This document shows positions 54,006 through 64,000 of a stretch of 64,000 nt of DNA, piece after piece. How positions within the stretch are numbered: position 1 is the first letter of the stretch; the number at the start of each line of letters is the position of its first letter. Source of the DNA: Adineta steineri (lineage: Eukaryota; Rotifera; Eurotatoria; Adinetida; Adinetidae). The translations under genes and the position numbers were made by a program. Below the pieces are notes generated by a model that searched no databases, was not told the origin of the DNA, and saw only the letters and a program-made list of their open reading frames with translations. The DNA lies in the NCBI GenBank assembly GCA_905250115.1, contig CAJNOI010000037.1:248001-312000 (forward strand), read 5' to 3'.

Positions 54006-57000
54006 TTATAATTGAGTACATGTTACAGATGAAACACCATGTACAAACATAACAGGTGGTAAATCATTTGATAAAATATCTAAAACACGTATATAACGTT
54101 GTGATAGTATTTTGTCTTTCGGTGGTCGTGGTAAATATAAATAAAGACATGATGTATTATCACATTGCTGTCGAATTAATTCATTAACACCACGTATATA
54201 ATCATCTTTAATATCAACAAATGAACTTGTTGGTGCTGCTGCTGCTGATGCTGTTGGTGGTGGTGGCGGTGGTGCTGTTGTTTGTTGTTCAACAGATATT
54301 GTTGCTGCACTATCATTTGTTGTTGAAGGATTATTCAATAGACTTGTTACATTTTCCCATGCAATCATACGTGTTTGAGCATTTATACGAAGTTGACTAA
54401 GTAATTCATCGAGATGTTGTTGAGTACGTAGTGCATTATCATTTATTGCATCAATACAAAGAAAAACACGTAATGTAGCACGAGTTTTCCATGGTTTAAC
54501 CATTGATAAAATTGTAGCTAATTGAAGCATATAAAGACATGTTACATCAAATTGTGTTGATGTTTCCGGAAAGATAAAATTAACCTAAAAATAAAGAATG
54601 AATGATATTCGATAACTAACTTTTTGAATATTTCATAATCAAATGTATATATACTGAAAATTCTCCAATCGTTACTATTGATTTAGTAAAAGTATTAACT
54701 CATGACTAAGAAATCTGCGTGGGTTTTAACTCAGGTTACTAATATTATGTTTGAGTATAGTTTTAGAAAAAATATGACTTTTTTGTACAATATATCATAG
54801 AATAATTTCTTTGTAGCATCGTCTAAGTTTTTTTTATCAACTAATTCATAATCTTAGAAAACTATTGAAGTGTGCTAAAGATGCTACGAAGTCAATATAT
54901 CTTCGTACATAATACAGAAAGTGATTCCTTCTATGATCTTGTATATCTTTCATGATATATCACTGAAATACTATCGTGTTGGTTACATCCGTATGTATGT
55001 ACTAATTCTAGTACAGTCAGTTCTGTTTGTAATCTAAAACATTTGAATGTTAAAGAGAGGATTCTATTTTCTTGCAGAAATCTATTGTTCTATGACATCA
55101 TTAGAAGTCCATGCATTTGTAGAACTACTACGTGATGACTTAGTATTATTAGACATATATACTGTCTTTTTCAAATATAATAAACTGGCATCGGCGGTAT
55201 ACAATGGCATTTATAGTTTTAGTCAACAGAGGTACTTTTAAAAATATTCTTAAATTTATAATTATATTTTAATCTGATTAAATTCTCTCGTAAATATAAA
55301 TTAGAGATAAGCTTCTCATTATCAACAACGAGATATATGCTCGTAAAAAGAGTTAGCAAACATATTTCATTTTAAAATTTACGATTATTATGTAAAAGAC
55401 ACTATTATCAGTAGTAGATCATACTAAAGAGATGTTACCTAGGAAAATGTAAAAGAGGTTTCATAATTTATTGTATTAGACGAAAAAGAATTTTTCATGA
55501 TTCATCCTGAGATATGTTTCTTTTTTTTCTTGATAAAACTAGTCCATATGGTATTTTAAAAGAGCGATTAATTGTAAAAATATTCTTTTGTAGACTTACC
55601 GGCCAGATATCAACAAAAACTCTTCGTCTATTTGATTCAATATCATCTTTTTGTAATTGATGAAAATTTCGAGCAAGACAAATACTTTTATTAAGATTTA
55701 ATGCATCTTTTATTATTTGTACATATGAATGAACATCAAGTACTTTTTCTTCATTTTCTTGACGTAATTCTAAATATAATTCATAAATACATTAGTTTGC
55801 CAATACTGAAAATAAAATAAATAAATTTCTACCTCCAAAATTAAATAACGGATACATATCATTGCCATTTATTGTTGCCGAACTATTAAATGAATTCAAT
55901 GTTATTGTACTAGCACCTTCCATTGTACCAGGTTGTATTATTGGTTGTTGATGAAATGCAGGTGTAGCCATAGCATTGAGTGGAGCATTAGTTTTAAGCC
56001 AGCGTTTTTTGAAAAATGAACGATGACGTAATTTATCTTCTGGTACCGCATTATCATAAAAACCAAGAATAACTGTATTCGGACGAAGACCACCTAATAA
56101 TTAAAAAAAATGATGATTTTCGTATATAAAACACGAAAAAATGATATTTCTAATGACGTAACGGACATTATTTTATTTCCACCAATTAAAATGCAAATTA
56201 TTATTTTAATCAATAAAAATCAAAAATAATATCCGTTTCATTATTTTAATGTAATTTTCTATTCCCTGAGAAATATACAGAGCTGTAAACTGATACTTAA
56301 TAGATTATATTCTACTTGCACAGCTGTGTTTCATCAAATGTATACCTTTTCATGAAAAAATACAGTAAGAATAACTCTTCTTGCATGTCTTATCTCTTTA
56401 CATACCTAATCCTGACAATCGCATTAATTGTAAAACACCATCGCGAATACTTGGTGCTAATGTCATATCAACAAATGCTTTAATTTTCATATTATCAATT
56501 AATGATACCCAATAAGGATATTCTTGTGAACATGTATCATTTGATCCATTATCCATATGACCAGTTTTAACATGTCCTAATATAAAAAGACCACCTTTTT
56601 TCATATCATTAACAAAATCAATTAAATTAATTGCAGAACGAGGATTAGAAACTAGTAATAGCATTTGTGGTCGCCAAAATTTCACATGTTCTTTACGTGG
56701 ATCAAGTAAGAGAAGATATTTTCGCACCTAAAATATTCGTGATTAGATATAGAATAAATTTTGCTAGAACTAAAACCTGATGAAAAATAAGAGCTTGCGA
56801 TATTGAACCCCATGACGCTCGAGGGAAATCTCTTAGATGTAACATGCAAATAAAACCAATTAAAACTCCGATAGCAATCGAAGCAAAAGCAGCCGAAACT
56901 ATAAAACACATGATAATCGATCCAACAGCACCAATTAAAGCTGTATGCCAAGAGAAATATTTAAATGTTGGTCGAAAATTTGGTGCTGATGCTAAATCAA

Positions 57001-58756
57001 GTGCTAGACAAGATAAGTTAACTGCAAAATAAGCCAAAAGAAAAAATATTGTGACAATTGGAGCTATTTTATTCATTGAACCAATTAATAAAGTTAACTA
57101 AATTAAAAATTACAAGTACGAAATATTATTTTTTTAAAAATCTATTTACTTGTACAAGAATAAATGTAAATATGACAGCAGCCCATGGATTTCCATGACG
57201 AGTTGTTCCACCACGAATCCAATGAAATAATGGACCTAAATAAATATTTAATGAATAGTTAAATTATTATAATTGAGATGAAAGGTATTCTACCAAAAAT
57301 TTCATCAACTGCTAATGCTTCTAATATTCTCGATGCACCAACAAGACCTGATAAACATGCTGAAAATGTTGCTGATATTATACCAATAACTACAAATGGT
57401 TCCCAGATATTAATATCTTGTAAAAATAAATAATTATTAGTTAAAACAAATCTAAAGAAAAATTATTTTTTTTATAATATAAGAAATTTATCTATAATTA
57501 ACCTGCTAGTTGTAGCAGCCATGAATAGCGCTTCTGTGATAAGAATGAAAAATACAAATAGAAGAGCTGTTATTGATCCTGTAGGAATACTTCGACTTGG
57601 TCGTTTTAATTCACCTAAAAACGAAATTTTTTTCATTATTTATTCCAACAAAATAACTCTTACCAGACATATTTGCTCCAGCTAATAGACCAGTTATACT
57701 CGAAAATAATACACCAAAAACAGTAGCAAAATCCATTGTATCGCCAGTTGTATAATCAACTGTATAATTTGCATATGTATTTTCACGCATTGTTGCTGCA
57801 CTAAAACCTGTATAATTTCCATAAATTAAATCCGTTCTATTATACAGTAATGCTTGTTGTTCGTAAAGATATGTATTCACTTTTGGTATTAATAGTTGTG
57901 TTGGACTTTTAACAAAAAATGAAACAACAACCATAAGATATACAAAGCAAACAAGAATAAATGTAAAAAATGTTGCCATAGAAAATAATGATGAACCAAG
58001 TAAACATGTTATAAGACTTATTATATTAATTATTGTTCCATATAAAAATCTCCACCAATGTGAATCTTCAAAAACATTTGCTTTACCTTAAAACATAAAT
58101 TTATTGATTTTGTTAGAATTGTCTCATAAAAAAAACATACTTCCTGGTCCAAAACTAGCAACTAATGCTTCCACAAGAGCTGCAACACTTTGTCCATTAC
58201 CAATAACATTTGCAAAGAAAAATAAAACACCTATTGAACCACCAAATTCTGGTCCTAATGCTCGTGATATCATATGATAAACTCCACCACCTTCAATAGC
58301 TCCATTTGTTGCTAATGAACAAACACTTAACAACGTACAAAAAAGTATAATAAAACAAAGACCAAACTGTAATAATGTTTGTAAAACTCCGGCATTAGCA
58401 ACAACAAATCCCATACGCATAAATAATGATATTGAAAACATTGATAAAGCAATAGGACAGAAGACGCCCGGAATTGTACGTAATGTACGTTTAGAATTAT
58501 GTGGTAAGAATTCAACTCCATCACTACTTGTTTCAATAATTGGTATGTGTGAATTAATAGTTGGATTTATATTATTTAAAGATGTTGATGATGCTCCTTG
58601 ACTACCCGTTGATAAATCAAAACGTTCATAAGATGATAAATGACGATTTAATATTGGGAAATCTTCTCGTCGTGTCGTATTTGGACTTGAACTATTATCA
58701 TTCGATGAAAATAGTGTACGACGTAGTGTTGAACGCACACGATTAAAACCGTTCAT
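54006..58756 (-). CDS. SLC12A9: Solute carrier family 12 member 9 (cation-chloride cotransporter-interacting protein)
   Basis: Ten exons read leftwards: 58141-58756, 57664-58086, 57503-57614, 57294-57451, 57150-57235, 56777-57097, 56406-56727, 55833-56093, 55600-55769, 54006-54584. They give about 1015 residues in one frame. After a cytosolic Ser-rich N-terminus come the APC-type membrane segments: [39 protein letters not shown], then [46 protein letters not shown] and GNPWAAVIF. Downstream is [20 protein letters not shown], a signature of SLC12A9, and the C-terminus [17 protein letters not shown] also fits this member. The protein is slightly longer than the 914 of human, through low-complexity insertions (for example [13 protein letters not shown]). 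Transport substrate in animals is unsettled. The 1,015-bp intron between the last two exons is unusually long. Confidence 0.93.
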
Positions 58757-59068
58757 CTACAAAAGAGAAACGTTTTCTAAAGAATATATCATGAAAAAAA
58801 GTACGCCCACATGGCTTTATAAGAAATATATTGAGATACATGACAAATAAAACTTGAGTTGAATAAATATAGAAAGCTTTATTTTCTTCCTTTTCTTTAC
58901 GATCATGATCATCAATACATTTCTTTTTTCTGTCTACAAACGAACAAACATCGCCAACGACAAGTATGAATGAATCAGATGATTGAAAATCAATGGTTAA
59001 ACATTTCCTCGCATCATAAAAAAGGCTTAGTAGATGTCGTTCGAATCAATTTTAATTTTATATCTACT

Positions 59069-59078
59069 NNNNNNNNNN
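59069..59078. other. Assembly gap (10 N)
   Basis: Ten N at the point where the SLC30 reading frame stops. A join of this size in the middle of a gene suggests missing or misjoined sequence. Confidence 0.95.
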
Positions 59079-59388
59079 TACTTCGAGCTAATCCATATGT
59101 ATGTCGAGATGTATATGTAAATTGAATCTATTATGATTTAGAAAATATAGAATTTATAATTTTTTTTTTTGATTTACCAATCGTGAAACTATTCGTACTG
59201 TACATAATATAGCCTGGCAAAGATGATAATAACCATCAAGAAGTATAACCACTAGTAAAATTTGTACAAATATTTTAGTTCTTTATGAATAATAAGATAA
59301 ACTTACCACTATGACAAGTATGATAACCAATAGTTTCAAGAACGAATAAAATAAGATTATTTATTAATAAAGCAATAGATAGAATCAT
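59079..59388 (-). CDS. Zinc transporter of the SLC30/ZnT family (ZnT1/10-like), 5' fragment
   Basis: Cation-diffusion facilitators export Zn2+ from the cytosol. Exons 59307-59388, 59178-59251 and 59079-59127 join in phase. They encode about 68 residues: TM1 (ILSIALLINNLILFVLETIGYHT), TM2 with the metal-site region (VVILLDGYYHLCQAILCTVRI), and the loop TYTSRHTYGLARS, which matches the conserved TYGWxRAE of the family. The frame then runs into the gap and nothing on the far side continues it, so most of the gene (TM3-TM6 and the C-terminal domain) is missing from this assembly. TM2 has D but the usual HxxxD spacing is altered (LLDGYYH). Short frames made this gene easy to miss. Confidence 0.72.
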
Positions 59389-60724
59389 GATGAGTTTATT
59401 CACATTTAATTTCCAAAATTTTTGATTGTCTTTTACTTTTTGTTTAGATAACTAGCAATAGAATACCTTGTTTCATCGGGTACGTTTATAAATCATATTT
59501 TTCTTTTCGTTTTCTTTTGTACAGTAGAAAGTCGTTCTTTTTCATTCTGTACCAATAAACAATCTCTTATTACTTTTTCTTTCGTTCACCTACTTATCAT
59601 AGGTTATATAAAAAAAAAAGATAATATGCAAATATACTTGTTCAGTTAACCACTCAAGCGTTATCTCATTTTCTTTTGAAACAAACGAGTGAATGACATG
59701 TATTGAATGAATCTGTAAATTATTATTACCAAAAGAAAATGTCTATTCATTTTAATCATGATTTTGTTTGATTCGTACATACACATTTATATATATTCTT
59801 ATCAATGATCTTGTTTTTCTTCCTGACAATTCTTGAATTTTGTACTCATCAATGATGGGTTCTTATATAGAAACAACATCAGCTTATCTATAGCCACTCA
59901 TTCTTTTATCATTTATCACTTTCGAAATACAATTATCTTTTTTTCCTTCTCGTTCTTTCTTACTGATTTATTGCATGACAGACATGTCTAAATCTGATTT
60001 ATTATTAAAACAAATCTACCATGATAATAAACTATTGAATCATGTATACACTCGAATTTTGATATAATTACAATAAAAAGGAAAATATGATGATCTTTTA
60101 ATAAGAAAAATATTCTTTATTGATATGTATTCTCCAATAAGAAATAAAAATTATTATATTTTGTTTATAAATTATAAACTTTTCTTTTTATGAGATTGAG
60201 TGTGTTCAAGAGAGTAACCATTCTTCCTTTTTATCTTCCATTTACTACTCTATTTCATCATTACAATTTGAGAATCTCTAGTGTCTCTACATGACAATTA
60301 ATGGATGTTTTTTATATTATTTTTAGCATTGTTGAACTCTTTAAAAACATGTCATGATTACTATATTTTTAGACAGTTAATGATAAGAATTGATATATAT
60401 TTTTATAACATCATTTGACATGAACTTGATTATAAGAGAAAAAATATCGTTCAACCAATAAAAAAACGATAATAATTAATATCATATTCGAACTATTTTA
60501 TGAATACAAATCAATATTTGACATAAATTATAAAATATAATTTTTATATTTACACTATAAAATATCAAATCAAAATTTAATGAATAGTCGCTACATGCAA
60601 TGTAAACTACATGTTGATTCTATCTCCAATCATCGTTGTTGTTGTTCTGTCTTTAGTCGTCGTCGCATGATTGACATTCATAAGATCTAAATAAACATAT
60701 CGATTCAATAAGAAAAACGCAACA
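59389..60724. other. Intergenic between divergent genes
   Basis: About 1.3 kb of T/A-rich sequence between the SLC30-like start (-) and TMEM33 (+). No gene or repeat seen. Confidence 0.5.
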
Positions 60725-61531
60725 ATGGTTCTTGTTGAAGACGTCTCATCAAATTCGGATTCATCACCAACACCAAATAGAAGTAATGAAGCATCATCAT
60801 CATCTCCTCCACCACCACGTCCATCAACAGCAGTCCCACGTTCACTCATTAGCATGTTACTTGAACGTAAAGTCGATGCTGTCCTATTATTATCACGTTT
60901 AGCAACAATATTTTTCACAATAATGTATATCGTACCATTTTTTCATTCTGAACCAAATGTTTATTATACAAAAGCATTATTAGCATCAATTGTAACATCA
61001 GGTTTACGTCTTCGTCAACGTATACCAAGTTTCCAATTATCACGTGAATTTTTATTTTTCCTACTTCGTGAAGATAGTGCACATTATTTAATGTATTCAT
61101 TCTTATTTTTAAGTGGTATACCAATGACAATTGTTCTTATACCATTAGCAACATACGCTGTTTTACATTCATCTTCTTTTTTATCACAAATTCTAACAAA
61201 TTTTCCAGCAATACAATTATTATGTACTCGTGTTACAGATAATCAAATTAATTTACTTCGATTTATTGCCTTAAATGAAATAATACTTATGCCAGTATTA
61301 ATTTTATCGATATTTGTTGCACGTTCCAATTTTCTATTAATTTTTATGTACTATCGATTTCTTACATTACGTTATGCATCACATAGAAATCCATATACAC
61401 GTACATTATTTTATGAACTTCGTCAAACTGTTGAAAATTTGTGTAATAAACCAGCATGTCCACCATTGATTCAAAGAATTTGTTTTAGTGCAATTACTTT
61501 TATCAATCGATTAGCTCCAGCAACTGCTTAA
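60725..61531 (+). CDS. TMEM33: Transmembrane protein 33 / POM33-like ER and nuclear-envelope protein
   Basis: Single exon, 268 residues. The first about 40 are a Ser/Pro-rich extension, then the family body begins (LLERKVDAVLLLSRLATIFFTIMYIVPF). Conserved blocks are YTKALLASIVTSGLRLRQRIPSFQLSREF (membrane hairpin), EDSAHYLMYS, NLLRFIALNEIILMP, YYRFLTLRYASHRNPYTRTLF, NKPACPPLIQR and FINRLAPATA at the end. The protein shapes tubular ER, binds reticulons and, in yeast, the nuclear pore. Being intronless among multi-exon neighbours is unusual and could mean an ancient retrocopy or intron loss. Confidence 0.95.
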   Translation: MVLVEDVSSNSDSSPTPNRSNEASSSSPPPPRPSTAVPRSLISMLLERKVDAVLLLSRLATIFFTIMYIVPFFHSEPNVYYTKALLASIVTSGLRLRQRIPSFQLSREFLFFLLREDSAHYLMYSFLFLSGIPMTIVLIPLATYAVLHSSSFLSQILTNFPAIQLLCTRVTDNQINLLRFIALNEIILMPVLILSIFVARSNFLLIFMYYRFLTLRYASHRNPYTRTLFYELRQTVENLCNKPACPPLIQRICFSAITFINRLAPATA

Positions 61532-61742
61532 ATAAATAATCAAAACAAAAAAAAACTTATTCAGAATCTTTACAGGGATTTTTTTATATGAATCTTCTTA
61601 ATTAGATTGTTATTTGTGTTGTTCTACATCTATTTTTTATGTTGTTCGTGTTTGAAACAAAAACTTCAAAGTTAAGTTCTTCATTTGTTATTTCATTATT
61701 TTAGAAAATGTAATTGCCATGGTTGCTTCTTGTTATCATTGA

Positions 61743-64000
61743 ATGGCCGCTCGTGTTCGAGCGTCTTTTACAGATGATGACTCGATAAGCGACCACTTAA
61801 CTCTTGAAATGGTTCGCATTAATGCACCACAAACAACAACACCAACATCAGTAAATACTACTATTAATAATGATCCCGATGAACAAGCAACATTGAATGG
61901 TTCTGTTGGAACAACAGGAGGTAGTACTCCAGCTACAAATGATTTTCATCCAACAAATAATCCTAGTATAATGGAAGGAGTTAATCGAGAATATGAAATA
62001 CCCAATTTATTTACTTATAAAAAAGTAATTTTAAAACATAAATACAAAAACTATTATAAATATATATATATATATATATATGTACTTATTCATAGATTGA
62101 ATCATTAGTTGAACGAATGCAAGATGAAAATACTGGTTTACCAATAAAATCCGTCAAAAGTTTTATGTCAAAAATTCCCAGTGTTTTAACCGGTGGAGAT
62201 TTAATACAATGGGTTTTGAAAACACTTGATGTTGAGGATACAGGTATAGTCTAACTTATTAATTTGAAATATATATAATATCAAATATTTATTTAGCTGA
62301 AGCTGTACATCTAGCTAATCTTATGTCATCACATGGCTATGTAAGATTATCTTTCTAACTAAGTAATAATGATAATAAATACTTATTTTTCTTATATTTA
62401 GATATTACCCATTGAAGATCATGTATTAACCGTAAAAAATGATGGAACTTTTTATCGATTTCAAGTATTAATATTTTTATAATTTTATCTATGATTATTT
62501 TCTTTTTCTGCAGACACCTTATTTTTGGCCATCAAGTCATGGTGAAGCCGATAATATTGATTATGGTAAAATTCATACAATAGACAGATTTTTTTTTGAT
62601 TAAATAAATTTCAATTTTATATATAGCTGTGTATTTATGTAAACGAACGATGCAAAATAAAACTCGATTAGAACTAGCTGATTACGAAGCTGAAAATTTA
62701 GCTAGACTTCAAAAACTATTTGCACGAAAATGGGAATTTATCTACATGCAAGCTGAAGCACAAATAAAGTACGATTATTTTTGAAAAATCAATTTTTTTT
62801 CTATTTTATTTATTTATTAGAGTCGATAAAAAACGAGATAAATTCGAACGAAATGTTCTCGATTCACAAGAACGTGCTTTTTGGGATGTACATCGACCAG
62901 CACCCGGTTGTATCAATACAACTGATCAAGATATTAAAAAATTAATGCGAAGAAAAATATCTACTATAACTCCACGTTTATTAATTGATGCTTATCGAAA
63001 AGCAACAACAGTAACAACAGTAAATCCTGCTCCAGCATCAGCTCTTGCATTTGCTGCTAATCGAAATTTAATTACAATGACTGTTGGTTTATTAACAACA
63101 GGACCATCAGCAGCAAACACACCAACAACAACAAATTCGAATACACCAAGTAGTCCGCCACAAATACGAGCATCAATCTTACGTGAATGTGATGAAAATT
63201 TATTAACTGAACAATTATTACAAGAAATTGAATTTCTTAAACATCGAATTGATAGACGATGTATAAAAACATCTAAAGTTTGCGAAAGTTTTGTTTCTTA
63301 TTTCGAACAATATGCTGAATTTGATCCATTTATTACATTATGTGAACCATCAAATCCATGTATGAATATTTCTAATTATTACGAGTCATTTACATAATAT
63401 ATATATATATTTTCCGAGATGATTGTAAAATTTATTCTGATAAATATTTGTATGGAAATAGTGACTTATAGATCGAAATCGATGAACACAAATTGAGAGT
63501 ATAGACAAAAATAACTTCCGGATAATAAAATTATCGTTATGAATGTCAACAGAATGCATTAGATAGGCGTAGTTTAGATTCTACATGAAGATCTGTGATG
63601 TAGAATTTCGAGGTTTTAATAGAAACTTGCAGTATGAGGGGTTTCAATTTCCGATAACAACTTTATATCATTTCCTTTAAACAATTGTTAAGTTAGATGA
63701 CAATAGATAATCAAATAAACAATAGATGCATTCTTCGTACATAAATGGATATACACTGATTGAATTCTTACAAGAAAATAAGATTCGTTATATTTATACT
63801 AATGTCAAATGAACTTCTCGTTTAATTAATTCATGTTTTATAATCATTATTTATAAAACATCGTAATAGCTGACTAAGTTGAAGGTTTTTTTAATGAGAA
63901 CAACTCATTATTTTTTCTATACTCTTAATCTATGTTGAACAGGCATTATTTTTTAGAACAATTAGGATTGTATTATTATGTTTATTTCTAGGGATAACTG
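61743..64000 (+). CDS. R7-family regulator of G-protein signalling, RGS6/7/9/11-type (3' partial)
   Basis: Exons 61743-62024, 62096-62243, 62297-62340, 62402-62464, 62514-62565, 62627-62768, 62821-63359 and 63992-beyond. After a low-complexity N-terminus come the DEP domain ([40 protein letters not shown]), then [41 protein letters not shown] (DHEX), [29 protein letters not shown], and a GGL-like segment near [14 protein letters not shown] for G-beta-5 binding. The open frame appears to stop at 63397. However, a donor GTATGA at 63360 splits the Trp codon of SNPW, and an acceptor at 63990-63991 supplies GG, giving SNPW-IT. The GAP (RGS) domain therefore lies beyond the window. RGS proteins of this class switch off Gi/o alpha subunits. 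Confidence 0.88.
62060..62082. repeat. TA dinucleotide microsatellite in RGS intron 1
   Basis: A run of about ten TA units inside the first intron of the RGS gene. Confidence 0.85.

Noticed and set aside
55047-55241. 64-codon frame in the long SLC12A9 intron
   Set aside because: No domain. The intron is simply long and the flanking SLC12A9 exons are intact.
60607-60918. 103-codon frame antisense to TMEM33
   Set aside because: It is a shadow of the TMEM33 coding strand in low-complexity sequence.

Overview
The window is animal nuclear DNA, very probably from a bdelloid rotifer (Adineta/Rotaria type). The evidence is AT-rich sequence with many GT-AG introns of about 50-60 bp, animal genes (GATA factor with two fingers, R7-type RGS, SLC12A9, TIPRL, TMEM33, TTC29, glucosidase II alpha), a mix of ADP-ribosyltransferase and kelch genes of the sort abundant in bdelloids, and scattered G-rich TGTGGG-like stretches. 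No rRNA, tRNA, CRISPR or bacterial operon was seen. The two runs of N (3079-3178 and 59069-59078) are assembly gaps.

Layout. 1-9.1 kb is conserved: the 3' part of a DHTKD1-type E1 dehydrogenase (+), a proline-rich protein with polyQ/polyN runs (+, 5' end in the gap), and mitochondrial SDHA (-). 9.1-33.5 kb is sparse and accessory-like: an ART protein (+), an anchored trypsin-like protease (-) with a duplicated upstream region, a small membrane protein (-), a three-exon ART-transmembrane-kelch gene (-), a foldback element, a hidden five-exon small gene (+), two tandem copies of a tiny gene (-), and an F-box gene (-). 33.5-46.6 kb is dense again: HEMK1-like methyltransferase, a two-TM protein, a secreted Cys-rich protein, TTC29 (-), glucosidase II alpha, an M6PR/ATG27-like receptor and a GATA factor. 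46.6-52.6 kb holds two putative neuropeptide precursors around a long-terminal-inverted-repeat element. 52.6-64 kb has TIPRL (-), SLC12A9 (-), the 5' fragment of an SLC30 zinc transporter (-, cut by a gap), TMEM33 (+) and the 5' two thirds of an R7 RGS gene (+, running off the end).

Neighbouring genes do not form an operon. The themes that recur are mitochondrial metabolism (DHTKD1, SDHA, HEMK1), ER/secretory function (glucosidase II alpha, M6PR-like, TMEM33) and signalling (GATA, RGS, peptides, TIPRL). The most unusual objects are the predicted ART-TM-kelch protein, assembled here from three exons with matching splice phases, and the amidated GIPKF peptide precursor. Exon boundaries were placed by hand from splice sites and reading frame. 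No search or RNA data was available.
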